From contig NZ_JACXZA010000004.1 in assembly GCF_014779765.1 (NCBI RefSeq), forward strand, positions 186,001 to 250,000: a DNA stretch of 64,000 nt, written 5' to 3'. A model generated the notes under the pieces. The model saw only the letters and a list, made by a program, of their open reading frames with translations, had not been told where the DNA came from and did no database searches. Positions within the stretch are counted from its first letter, which is position 1. The number at the start of each line of letters is the position of its first letter. This DNA is from Paenibacillus terricola. GTDB taxonomy: Bacteria > Bacillota > Bacilli > Paenibacillales > Paenibacillaceae. Shown here one piece after another: positions 42,411 to 49,971 of the stretch. The position numbers were made by a program, and so were the translations under genes.

Positions 42411-43172
42411 ATGTTCATTGGTGCAGATTCCAGCGAGAAGATTAAGTTATCCGTCATTATTCCCGTGCATAATGAAGAGAAATATATTGCAGGCTGCTTG
42501 GATTCGATTCAACAGGCGGCTAAGTCATTCACGGGGACGATTGAGGTTGTTGTTGTGCTGAATCGATGCGAGGACCGTACGGAGGAAATCGCCCGTTCTT
42601 ACAATTGCGTCATCGTTCGGGAAGATGCGAAGAATCTGTCGGTCATCCGCAACGCAGGCGTTAAGGCGGCAAGAGGGGAATGGATCGTGTCTATCGACGC
42701 TGACAGCCGCATGGCTGAGAACATGCTGTCCGAGGTAGAGAAATTGCTGTCCAGCGGGCAAATGATAGGTGGCGGTATAGGGGCGATCCGGATGGAGCGG
42801 GTTTCGCTTGGCATTATATGTTCCCTGCTCGTTGTGCTGTTACCTCTGATGCTCAAGTACGGCAATATCTCCGTCGGGATGTTCTGGTGCCGCAGGGAAG
42901 ATTTCCTCGCGATTGGCGGTTTTAACGAGCAGATGCTGATGACGGAGGATGCAGACTTCGCTAAACGGCTGAAGAAGCATGGTCAGAAGAAAGGGCAGAA
43001 ATTCGGTACGATTCGCACGGCAAAGCTATTCACGTCGACTCGGAAATTCGATACGCATGGAGACTGGGGTTTGTTCAAAAATCCGGGCATCATATTAGGC
43101 TACTGGACCGGCGGCAAAGGAAAAAGCAAACAGGCGGCCGATAAGGCGTATTACGAGAACCAAGCGAGGTAA
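42411..43172 (+). CDS. glycosyltransferase family 2 protein
   Basis: A 253-residue GT-A-fold enzyme. LSVIIPVHNEEKYIAGCLDS starts the nucleotide-sugar domain, VVVLNRCEDRTEEIA follows, and the metal-binding DxD is in VSIDADSRM. LMTEDADFAKRLKKHG is the acceptor-side ED motif. One hydrophobic stretch (about residues 125-142) may attach it to the membrane. The ATG at 42411 is seven bases after AAGGAGG; a GTG six bases earlier is too close. Sugar and acceptor are unknown. It is in an operon with TetR. Confidence 0.85.
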   Translation: MFIGADSSEKIKLSVIIPVHNEEKYIAGCLDSIQQAAKSFTGTIEVVVVLNRCEDRTEEIARSYNCVIVREDAKNLSVIRNAGVKAARGEWIVSIDADSRMAENMLSEVEKLLSSGQMIGGGIGAIRMERVSLGIICSLLVVLLPLMLKYGNISVGMFWCRREDFLAIGGFNEQMLMTEDADFAKRLKKHGQKKGQKFGTIRTAKLFTSTRKFDTHGDWGLFKNPGIILGYWTGGKGKSKQAADKAYYENQAR

Positions 43173-43479
43173 ATCTGGATGATTATGCGTATGGAACACA
43201 ACTCATGGATTGCAAGGAATGGATAAAGCGAGATGAAGCGTTGTGACGCATTGTAGGGCTACAACCTGATGACAGGGGACGAATCCTATCACTTTTATCA
43301 CAGCTATCGTGATGGGTGAGGTGATAGGCAACGCTATACGATCCCTAAACCGAAGTTTTCGAAAATACGTACACTATTTATCTAGGAAGAGCGTGACGGT
43401 ACTAGCGTAATCCGCGAATAGGTTGTTACACTATTTATCGTAATTAAACGAAGAGAAGTCAATATATTCAAAAATACGA
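43173..43479. other. intergenic stretch with nested hairpins and a direct repeat
   Basis: CCTATCAC and GTGATAGG (about 43287-43328) enclose a second ATCAC/GTGAT hairpin. TTTTCGAAAA is a palindrome near 43356-43365, and ACACTATTTATC occurs twice (43371-43382 and 43428-43439). No gene is visible. It borders the low-GC cassette. Confidence 0.4.
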
Positions 43480-43512
43480 AATCCACTCTGACAATCTATG
43501 CCAGAGTGGATT
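43480..43512. terminator. bidirectional hairpin terminator
   Basis: AATCCACTCTG and CAGAGTGGATT are perfect 11-base arms between the glycosyltransferase gene and the end of the cassette on the other strand. Confidence 0.65.
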
Positions 43513-44279
43513 CATCCCGTTAATTGATCAATGTATTCATTTCTTTTTGACCATAATATCGGTTGAACTTCATATTCATTAAATGCATTAATTATACCGG
43601 GACGTATAGATTTTTCTGAGTCATTTAGTATAGCGAAAAGTTTAGAGTCTGGTCTCCGGTTTTCTTTGGTCTCGACCCATGCGAAAAGAAGGTTTTCTGA
43701 ATTTTGTTTTGTCGGGTTATTAAGCGCATGAAGTATTCTTTCAGGGAATTGCTTCGATCTAGGTACAGCAAAATGAAAAGTTTGGGGAAAGCCACTTCTT
43801 CCTGTAAAGCTGATGTTCTCCACAAATCGTATATCGTTATCGAATAGATACTGATCTACTTCTTCAAGAAAGATACTTTGAACGTTTTCTCTAGATGTCA
43901 TGAACATGTCGTTCACCGTCATCATTGATTGAACTAGCATATGTTTTTTCTGTGGAAAGGCCTCTACTGTTGTTTCTACGAATAGTTCTTCTTTTGGGGA
44001 GACCTTAACACCATATCCATTAAGAATGGTTTGTAAAAGCTTCTTTCGTTTTGGTGACGAAAAAACATCACAGCCAGAAAGTTTTAGGTCAGTTAGAATA
44101 TACCCTGCATCACTTAGGGTTAACTTAGTGCCCGTCTGTTGGACGTAAATCTGTAGGTAATCATTGTGCCTGTCCATAAAAGGAGTAGTTATCTCAACTG
44201 CATTTTCTAGCTCTTTAAACGTTATTTTTTGCTTAAGCCAACTGACATACGAGTCAGATAACTGTTCAACCAAACTCAA
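43512..44279 (-). CDS. DUF1828/DUF1829 protein, second gene of cassette
   Basis: A 255-residue protein. The N-terminal half matches DUF1828 (VEITTPFMDRHNDYLQIYVQ, LTLSDAGYILTDLKLSGCDV) and the C-terminal half DUF1829 (FVENISFTGRSGFPQTFHFA, FAWVETKENRRPDSKLFAIL). The WxxTKExRRPDSK pattern is reminiscent of nuclease-like cores, but this is not established. The TTG start lies two bases from the stop of the gene before it and eight bases after GAGGTG, so the two are translationally coupled. GC content is much lower than in the neighbours, which suggests transfer. Function unknown. Confidence 0.75.
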   Translation of the reverse strand: MSLVEQLSDSYVSWLKQKITFKELENAVEITTPFMDRHNDYLQIYVQQTGTKLTLSDAGYILTDLKLSGCDVFSSPKRKKLLQTILNGYGVKVSPKEELFVETTVEAFPQKKHMLVQSMMTVNDMFMTSRENVQSIFLEEVDQYLFDNDIRFVENISFTGRSGFPQTFHFAVPRSKQFPERILHALNNPTKQNSENLLFAWVETKENRRPDSKLFAILNDSEKSIRPGIINAFNEYEVQPILWSKRNEYIDQLTG

Positions 44280-44280
44280 A

Positions 44281-44721
44281 TTAGTTCACCTCGATTTGGC
44301 TAATTACTTCAGGTATTTTATTTATATTATTATACTCTAGGAAGTTAATTAATACCTGAACTAAATCATTGGGATCTGTAATAATTTCACTTGACAAAGG
44401 ATAGGCCCACTTATCATCATAACCCTCTCTATATATATGGATATGCGGACATGGGATTTCAGTTCCATCGGGATTAGGATGAGCTGGTCCTTCGATATCA
44501 ATTCTTAGAAGATTAATAGATTTTTTATATCTGGTTTGATAAGTGCACTTTTTTACATTCAATGTTTTGCGTTGGATATCAATTTGAAACCTATCACTTG
44601 TTTGAGAGGAGGAAGCCTCTAAAGTTATATATGATTGTAGTGAGGGGAAATTAATTTTGTTTGCGCTAACTAATGTTTTGACTGCATCAAGCAATCTACG
44701 TGCCTCGGGATCGGTCAGCAT
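44281..44721 (-). CDS. DUF6978-like protein, first gene of cassette
   Basis: A 146-residue protein. CTYQTRYKKSINLLRIDIEG and the strongly patterned CPHIHIYREGYDDKWAYPL, with its His-x-His, fit the family I know as DUF6978. No function is established. GAGGAGAGG stands before the ATG. It starts a two-gene, low-GC cassette with the DUF1828/DUF1829 gene, an arrangement that looks like a toxin-antitoxin or defence pair, but I cannot say which would be the toxin. Confidence 0.7.
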   Translation of the reverse strand: MLTDPEARRLLDAVKTLVSANKINFPSLQSYITLEASSSQTSDRFQIDIQRKTLNVKKCTYQTRYKKSINLLRIDIEGPAHPNPDGTEIPCPHIHIYREGYDDKWAYPLSSEIITDPNDLVQVLINFLEYNNINKIPEVISQIEVN

Positions 44722-45392
44722 TTTGAGTTCCTCTCCTCATCCTATTTATACTATAATATTACAATTAAAGGATGATTTTGAGAAACCTTTTTTTGGTTGA
44801 CACTTGTCCAAAGAGAAACTATGAGTAGATCTAGGAACTTAAAACAGGTTCATATTTAAAAAATATATTGAGTACGATGCAAAGCATTCAGGTGGGCGGT
44901 ACATAAGAGAAAGCGAACTAAAGAGATCATTTAGCTTCCTCTGATGGATCATGCGCTGTAACTGGCAGTCAGCAACTTAAGGAACTTCTGATATTTAGCT
45001 ATGGCGAAGAGACACTGCAATACGTCGAGACTTTAAAAGCTATCCACGTGTAGCCTAACGGTTGCGACAGAAGCTTATTTGGCTGCAAAGCAAGGATTTC
45101 ACACTTTAACGGTTCTGAATGATGGCTAATTGAGCATATCCGCCCTATAACGAATGGAAATGAGGCCAATAAATCCGGGCACAACCGTTACAATTCGGAA
45201 ATCGTCTTATAAGCGTAAATAAGCACTATCGCATCCGTTAGGCGCGTTACAGCAGGCTATTGCTGTTGCATGAAGGTAGAGGCACCCAGCACAGGGTGCT
45301 GCGTTAGGTAACGAAATCGAAATCTGAAAGGCAGTCCCGGCCTCAATTCCTGGGCTATCAAATGAGGCGCTTGCCTTCCGCACACATTAACG
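44722..45392. other. long intergenic stretch with orphan promoter, hairpins and repeats
   Basis: About 670 bases have no convincing gene. TTGACA (44797-44802), 17 bases and TATGAG (44820-44825) form a plus-strand promoter with no annotated product. Further on are three copies of the short repeat (45.05-45.24 kb) and hairpins CAGCA/TGCTG near 45250-45266, GCACCC/GGGTGC (45282-45299) and GCCTCA/TGAGGC (45340-45368). A small RNA or a decayed element would fit. Confidence 0.4.
45053..45241. repeat. three further copies of the short hairpin repeat
   Basis: Copy D (45053-45085) is on the minus strand (AGCCAAATAAGCT, then GTCGCAACCGTTAG). Copy E (45164-45192) has AATAAAT and GCACAACCGTTACAA. Copy C (45212-45241) reads AGCGTAAATAAGCACTATCG followed by CATCCGTTAG. 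They resemble copies A and B at 27.7 kb. Confidence 0.5.
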
Positions 45393-45419
45393 CTATTATA
45401 GATACATAAAGTCCTTAAT
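45371..45419 (+). promoter_or_regulatory. Rrf2 gene promoter and shared box
   Basis: TTGCCT (45371-45376), 17 bases and TATTAT (45394-45399). The box CTATTATAGATA, six bases, then GTCCTTAAT (45393-45419) recurs with few changes before the next gene. Confidence 0.6.
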
Positions 45420-45434
45420 GGAGGTTGACCCATC

Positions 45435-45836
45435 ATGAAATATTCCCAAGCAACCGACTACGCGCTTCATGCGATGCTCTATCTCGTAGCATCCGCGCCG
45501 GATAAACCGGTTGGCGTGCAGCAGCTAGCGGAGAAGCTGGGCGTATCGCCGACCTATCTCTCGAAGCTGATGACGAAGCTCGTCAAAGCGGGACTTATTG
45601 TCTCAACGCCAGGTGCGAACGGCGGCTATCGGCTGCGGAAGGCACAGGACGAAATCTCTTTTCTCCATGTCATTCAAGCGATTGAAGGAACGGCAAGCTT
45701 GCTGGAATGCAGCTTGGACCATGGGGATGAATGCTTGATCCAGCAAGTCGTATTGGATGCAGAGCGTCAGATGGAGCAGTTGCTCGCAAGCAAGAAATTG
45801 GTTGATGTCGCAAGACGTCTGCCTGCAACGGATTAA
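45435..45836 (+). CDS. Rrf2-family regulator
   Basis: A 133-residue winged-helix regulator. MKYSQATDYALHAMLYLVAS is the Rrf2 start, VSPTYLSKLMTKLVKAGLI the recognition helix and GANGGYRLRK the wing. Two cysteines (LLECSLDHGDECL) could sense redox state or, less likely, hold a cluster, since three would be expected for that. GGAGG precedes the ATG. The same promoter box stands before this gene and before the flavoprotein gene that follows, so it probably controls both. Confidence 0.87.
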   Translation: MKYSQATDYALHAMLYLVASAPDKPVGVQQLAEKLGVSPTYLSKLMTKLVKAGLIVSTPGANGGYRLRKAQDEISFLHVIQAIEGTASLLECSLDHGDECLIQQVVLDAERQMEQLLASKKLVDVARRLPATD

Positions 45837-45854
45837 GTTCCGTTTTTTCTTGCT

Positions 45855-45882
45855 CCTATTATAGATATAGAGAGTCTTTAAT
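45855..45882 (+). promoter_or_regulatory. second copy of the Rrf2-type box
   Basis: CCTATTATAGATA, six bases, then GTCTTTAAT repeats the box of the preceding gene, with only a few changes. It lies 33 bases before the flavoprotein start. Confidence 0.6.
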
Positions 45883-45914
45883 ATCTTTAATTAAATTCAA
45901 GGAGGAACTTACAA

Positions 45915-46829
45915 ATGAACAAGTATGACTGCATTATTATCGGCGGCGGCCCGGCAGGACTAAGCGGTGCGCTTGCACTAGGCAGAGCAAGAAAGAACGT
46001 TCTTGTGCTCGATGATTCACGGCCGCGCAATGCGGTAACGCATGAAATGCACGGCTTCCTATCACGGGATCGGATCAAACCAAGCGAGTTCCGGCGTATT
46101 GCGAAGGAGCAAATTAGCGAGTACCCAACGGTACAATTTGCTGCAGAAACAGCAGTATCGGTCGAGGGAAGCGATGGAGAATTCATGATTACAACCGCTC
46201 AGGGACAGACCTATACGAGCCGGAAGATATTGTTCGCAATCGGGAAGAAAGATATTCCGCTGCCGATCGCTGGACTCTCAGACGTGTATGGCAAGAGTGC
46301 GTTCGTATGCCCATACTGCGACGGTTGGGAACTGCAGGACCAAGAGCTCGTGATCATCGCGAAGGGGGCAGGGGCGTTTCATTTGGCCAAAATGATTCCC
46401 GGATGGTCCAGTCGTTACGCGATTTGCACCAACGGGCCGGACGAGTTGACGGAAGAAGAACGCGAGGAGCTGCGCCAGCATGGCGTGCCTGTGTACGATG
46501 CGCCGATTCGTTCCATCGTATCGAATGACGGGAAAGTCGAGCGTGTAGAGTTGGAGGACGGCACATCGGTATCGTGCACGGGCATATTCTTCGCGCCGCA
46601 GCTTACGATAGGGTCTGAACTGCCTGCATCCATCGGCTGTGAGATGAAGGAGACGGGATCGGTTATTACCGACGCGCTCGGCAGAACGAATGTGCCTGGT
46701 GTCTACTGTGCAGGCGATGCCGGAACGGAAATGTATCAGGCTATCGCAGCGGCATCCACAGGGGCGATGGCAGCCATGAGCATTAACGGTGAACTGCTTA
46801 TGGAGAGCTGGAACCGTTCCAATTATTAA
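45915..46829 (+). CDS. thioredoxin-reductase-like flavoprotein with CPYC centre
   Basis: A 304-residue FAD- and NAD(P)-binding oxidoreductase. The FAD motif is CIIIGGGPAGLSGALALGRA, the redox centre is FVCPYCDGWE, and the C-terminal FAD segment is VPGVYCAGDAGTEMYQA. The NAD(P)-binding GxGxxG is altered (AKGAGAFHLA). It is shorter at the interface than true TrxB, so a role in reducing a disulfide or peroxide partner is likely but not proven. AGGAGG precedes the ATG. Control by the Rrf2 protein upstream is suggested by the shared box. Confidence 0.82.
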   Translation: MNKYDCIIIGGGPAGLSGALALGRARKNVLVLDDSRPRNAVTHEMHGFLSRDRIKPSEFRRIAKEQISEYPTVQFAAETAVSVEGSDGEFMITTAQGQTYTSRKILFAIGKKDIPLPIAGLSDVYGKSAFVCPYCDGWELQDQELVIIAKGAGAFHLAKMIPGWSSRYAICTNGPDELTEEEREELRQHGVPVYDAPIRSIVSNDGKVERVELEDGTSVSCTGIFFAPQLTIGSELPASIGCEMKETGSVITDALGRTNVPGVYCAGDAGTEMYQAIAAASTGAMAAMSINGELLMESWNRSNY

Positions 46830-46887
46830 GCCCTTGTATACAAAGGCTGCAATTTCCAATAAAATAGAAGTTAAGTGTTCCAACTGC

Positions 46888-46914
46888 AAAGTCCATCTCT
46901 TCGGTGGACTTTTC
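46888..46914 (+). terminator. intrinsic terminator
   Basis: AAAGTCCA (46888-46895) and TGGACTTT (46905-46912) are perfect arms, followed by TT. Confidence 0.65.
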
Positions 46915-47008
46915 GTCTGTATTCCAATTGAATCGGATAACCGTACCCGTATCCATGAACAAGATCAAGCGGACATATTGGGCTTTCCATGTTAAGGAGT
47001 GAACTGTT

Positions 47009-47263
47009 TTGAATCAAGACAACAATAAACCAGTGAATGCCAGATTGAAAATGTCGTTCGATATTATTTTCGTAATTGGCCTGGTGCTTATGATTATTAA
47101 ACTGGTCTTTCTTGTGTTGGACAAAGTGATTGGCCTCGCTGTTCCGGCATTTAACGATAAGTTTATTTGGAATATCGGGCCGCTCGCGTTGATGGTGATC
47201 GGTGGAATTGGCTCCGGCGCGTTGAAGGAGAAACAGAAAGGGACGGATAAGGGGGAACGCTAG
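47009..47263 (+). CDS. small membrane protein of unknown function
   Basis: An 84-residue protein with two membrane helices (about residues 18-38 and 53-72) and a charged C-terminal tail (KEKQKGTDKGER). AAGGAGTG stands eight bases before the TTG start. I do not recognise a family. It is a single gene upstream of the two-component/ABC operon and has no clear link to it. Confidence 0.6.
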   Translation: MNQDNNKPVNARLKMSFDIIFVIGLVLMIIKLVFLVLDKVIGLAVPAFNDKFIWNIGPLALMVIGGIGSGALKEKQKGTDKGER

Positions 47264-47390
47264 CCGTCTCTGTCTAATCCATAAACCCCACATCATACTC
47301 ATTAATAGACGCGGAGGAATGAGTTTAGCCGTACCGCTCTGAACGGGTCTCCTAGACAGTATGGAGCAAGAGACAATATGACTGATACAT

Positions 47391-47427
47391 GCGGCTGCAC
47401 CTGAAAGATAGGGGCAGTCGTTTTTTA
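47391..47427 (+). terminator. intrinsic terminator
   Basis: CGGCTGC-ACCT and AGGG-GCAGTCG form a stem with a G-T pair, followed by TTTTTT. It lies before the response-regulator promoter. Confidence 0.65.
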
Positions 47428-47436
47428 AAATGCAAA

Positions 47437-47466
47437 TTGAATGGAGCTCCGCCATTCCTCTACAAT
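47437..47466 (+). promoter_or_regulatory. promoter of the response regulator operon
   Basis: TTGAAT (47437-47442), 18 bases and TACAAT (47461-47466), about 53 bases before the chosen start. Confidence 0.5.
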
Positions 47467-47519
47467 AGTTGGTAGAACCCGAGCGAATGAACGGACTAGA
47501 GAGGAGCACATACACACGT

Positions 47520-48212
47520 ATGACGACGCCAATCCGCATCCTCGTTGTCGAGGACGATAACGATATTAATGCATTGTTGTGCAGCATTATTCGCAAGAGC
47601 GGCTACGAGCCGCAGGCGGCGTATTCGGGCACGGAAGCGCTGCTGCATCTGGCTAACGGAACGTGGGACATGGTGCTGCTCGATCTGATGCTTCCCGGGA
47701 TGAGCGGGGAAGACGTTATGCGCCGGGTACGCGAAGCAAGCCACGTGCCGGTGCTTATTATTTCGGCTAAGCTCGATCAGCGAACGAAAGTGGACATGCT
47801 GCGAACGGGGGCAGACGACTATATTACGAAGCCTTTTGACATCGAGGAAGTATCGGCACGGATTGATTCCCAGCTCAGAAGGTCTCGCCGCACAGCCGAA
47901 CCGTCATCATCCAAGGAGCTTCGTCATAAAGACATCGTCGTTGATCCAGAGGCACGGACGGTCAGCGTCGGAGGTCAACCAATCACATTAACCGCACGGG
48001 AATACAGCATCCTGCTGCTCTTCCTATCCTCCCCGAAGAAGGTATTCACCAAAGCGAACGTCTACAGAAGCGCGTGGGGAGACGAATTTCACGACGACGA
48101 TAATACGATCAACGTACATATGAGCAATCTGAGAAACAAGCTGTCGCGCGCGAATCCGAACGAGGAATATATCGAGACGATCTGGGGTATGGGCTACCGG
48201 CTTCGAACTTAA
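47520..48212 (+). CDS. OmpR-family response regulator
   Basis: A 230-residue regulator. The receiver domain (about residues 5-118) has the acidic pocket VVEDDND, the phosphate-accepting Asp in MVLLDLMLPGMSGED, and the lysine in DDYITKPFD. The C-terminal winged helix (about 130-228) ends with EYIETIWGMGYRLRT. Several in-frame starts are possible; this ATG gives the usual N-terminus, although GAGGAG is 13 bases away. It leads an operon with an ABC transporter and a histidine kinase. Confidence 0.87.
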   Translation: MTTPIRILVVEDDNDINALLCSIIRKSGYEPQAAYSGTEALLHLANGTWDMVLLDLMLPGMSGEDVMRRVREASHVPVLIISAKLDQRTKVDMLRTGADDYITKPFDIEEVSARIDSQLRRSRRTAEPSSSKELRHKDIVVDPEARTVSVGGQPITLTAREYSILLLFLSSPKKVFTKANVYRSAWGDEFHDDDNTINVHMSNLRNKLSRANPNEEYIETIWGMGYRLRT

Positions 48213-48291
48213 GCTTTTCTTAAGAGTTGTCTTAAGCGCTGCTTATGTTTTCCTCTCTATACTGGGAAACATCATCAGAAGGAGGAGAACC

Positions 48292-49215
48292 ATGAGCGAA
48301 TACGTAATGAGAACGAACCAGATCTCCAAACAATATAAGCAGCAATGGGCGCTTCGCCAAGTGAATCTAGCCATTCCGAAAGGTGCGATCTACGGATTCA
48401 TTGGGCAAAATGGCGCTGGCAAATCGACGATGATCCGTCTTGCCGCAGGCCTTGCGTTCCCGACATCCGGGGAACTTGAGCTGTTCGGCGCGACAGGCGG
48501 GCAGGCACTGACCGAGGCAAGACGCCGGATCGGCTCGATCATTGAAGGGCCGGCGCTTTATCCGCAGATGAGCGCGGCAGATAATCTGGAGGCACACCGG
48601 CTGCTGAAGGGCATCCCGGGGCGCGAGTGTGTGAAGCGGACGCTCGAGCTTGTCGGCTTGGAGGGTACAGGGAAGAAGAAAGCGAAGAACTTCTCGCTAG
48701 GCATGAAGCAGCGGCTTGGGCTAGGCATAGCGCTGCTCGGCGATCCGGAGTTTCTGATCCTCGACGAGCCGATTAACGGACTCGACCCGATGGGCGTCGT
48801 TGAGATTCGCCAGCTCTTGATGAAGTTGAATCGCGAATATGGCATTACGATTCTGATCTCCAGCCACATTCTAAGCGAGCTTCATCTGCTGGCCACCCAC
48901 TTCGGAATCATTCATCACGGACGTCTGCTGGAACAGTTAACGGCAGCCGAGCTTAATGCGAACTGTCAGCAGTATCTGCATATTAAGGTGGACGATCCGC
49001 ATCGAGCGGCGTTTGTCATTGAGACAGCTTTGAGCACAACCGATTACGAGGTAAGTCCGGATGGGACGATCAAGCTGTTCCAATTCGTACACACGCCGGG
49101 CAAAGTATCGACTGCACTGGTAGGCGGCGGACTTGTCATTGAGCAGTTCATGCCGATGGGCGCCGATCTTGAGGCCTATTTCACCAGCCGGATCGGAGGT
49201 GCTGCACATGAATAA
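48292..49215 (+). CDS. ABC transporter ATP-binding protein, BcrA-type
   Basis: A 307-residue ATPase. Walker A is GQNGAGKST, the signature is FSLGMKQRLGLGIALLG, and Walker B is FLILDEPINGLDPMG. The length with a C-terminal extension (about 215-307) fits the BcrA/NatA group, which exports bacitracin-like peptides or other toxic molecules. GGAGGAG precedes the ATG. It overlaps the permease gene by eight bases. The regulator before it and the kinase after it suggest induction by the exported compound. Confidence 0.88.
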   Translation: MSEYVMRTNQISKQYKQQWALRQVNLAIPKGAIYGFIGQNGAGKSTMIRLAAGLAFPTSGELELFGATGGQALTEARRRIGSIIEGPALYPQMSAADNLEAHRLLKGIPGRECVKRTLELVGLEGTGKKKAKNFSLGMKQRLGLGIALLGDPEFLILDEPINGLDPMGVVEIRQLLMKLNREYGITILISSHILSELHLLATHFGIIHHGRLLEQLTAAELNANCQQYLHIKVDDPHRAAFVIETALSTTDYEVSPDGTIKLFQFVHTPGKVSTALVGGGLVIEQFMPMGADLEAYFTSRIGGAAHE

Positions 49216-49948
49216 CCTCATCAAGGCGGAATGGTTCAAGCTGCGGAAGGATCGGTCGTTCCGGGCGCTTATTTGGATTCTGACGGCTATCTCATTGTTG
49301 TACATGGCCGACAGCATCTATGACGGTGATTTTCAGCTCGACTCGTTGTATGCCAACGATATACTGGGGATTAATTTTCAATTTATGCAGCTCGTACCTT
49401 GCATTCTAGCCGGGTTCTTCATTTCAGGAGAATATGCGACCGGTACGATGAAGAGCATTGTATCATCCGGAAACAGCAGAATTCAGGTCTATGCAGCGAA
49501 GCTGACCGTATTCACGATAGGGGCGGCCATTCTATCTATGCTGCCTTTGCTGCTGATGACAGGCGGAGTGGGCATATATGTTGGCTTCGCCAATCTGCCG
49601 GATGGCGTATTCGTCTTACAGACTGTCGGGCTGACGCTGCTGTATGCTGCCGCATTCGGCTCGATCATGACGCTGTTCGCGACGTTGTTCACCGAAAGCG
49701 GCAAGTCGATCGGCTTTCTTCTGATATTCTTTATGTTCTTCGGTTCGCTGCTCCAAGCGCTCAGCGCGAAGCTGACTTTCCTGGAGCCGCTATGGGATTA
49801 CTCCGTGTTCAAGCTGTTGTTTAGCATTGCGGACGTGAAGTCGCTGGACGGAAGCCAATGGTTTACGCAGCTTGCTGTTCCGATCGCTACGATAGTTGTT
49901 TTCGGGTGGTTGGGCTGCCGTATTTTTCAGAGAAAAGAAATTAAATAA
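49208..49948 (+). CDS. ABC-2-type permease
   Basis: A 246-residue membrane protein with six predicted helices: MNNLIKAEWFKLRKDRSF at the start is typical of BcrB-like permeases, and FFISGEYATGTMKSIVSSG is the conserved segment after the second helix. GGAGGT is seven bases before this ATG. It pairs with the ATPase to form an export complex. The substrate is unknown. Confidence 0.85.
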   Translation: MNNLIKAEWFKLRKDRSFRALIWILTAISLLYMADSIYDGDFQLDSLYANDILGINFQFMQLVPCILAGFFISGEYATGTMKSIVSSGNSRIQVYAAKLTVFTIGAAILSMLPLLLMTGGVGIYVGFANLPDGVFVLQTVGLTLLYAAAFGSIMTLFATLFTESGKSIGFLLIFFMFFGSLLQALSAKLTFLEPLWDYSVFKLLFSIADVKSLDGSQWFTQLAVPIATIVVFGWLGCRIFQRKEIK

Positions 49949-49971
49949 ACAACAGGCGGTGAGCGCTAAGC

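Noticed and set aside
45205-45300. T-box or known structured RNA before the Rrf2 gene
   Set aside because: The T-box core is absent and the hairpins lie upstream of the gene's own promoter.
44722-45392. Remnant transposase in the long intergenic stretch
   Set aside because: No frame gives recognisable transposase motifs and no paired terminal repeats with a target duplication were seen.
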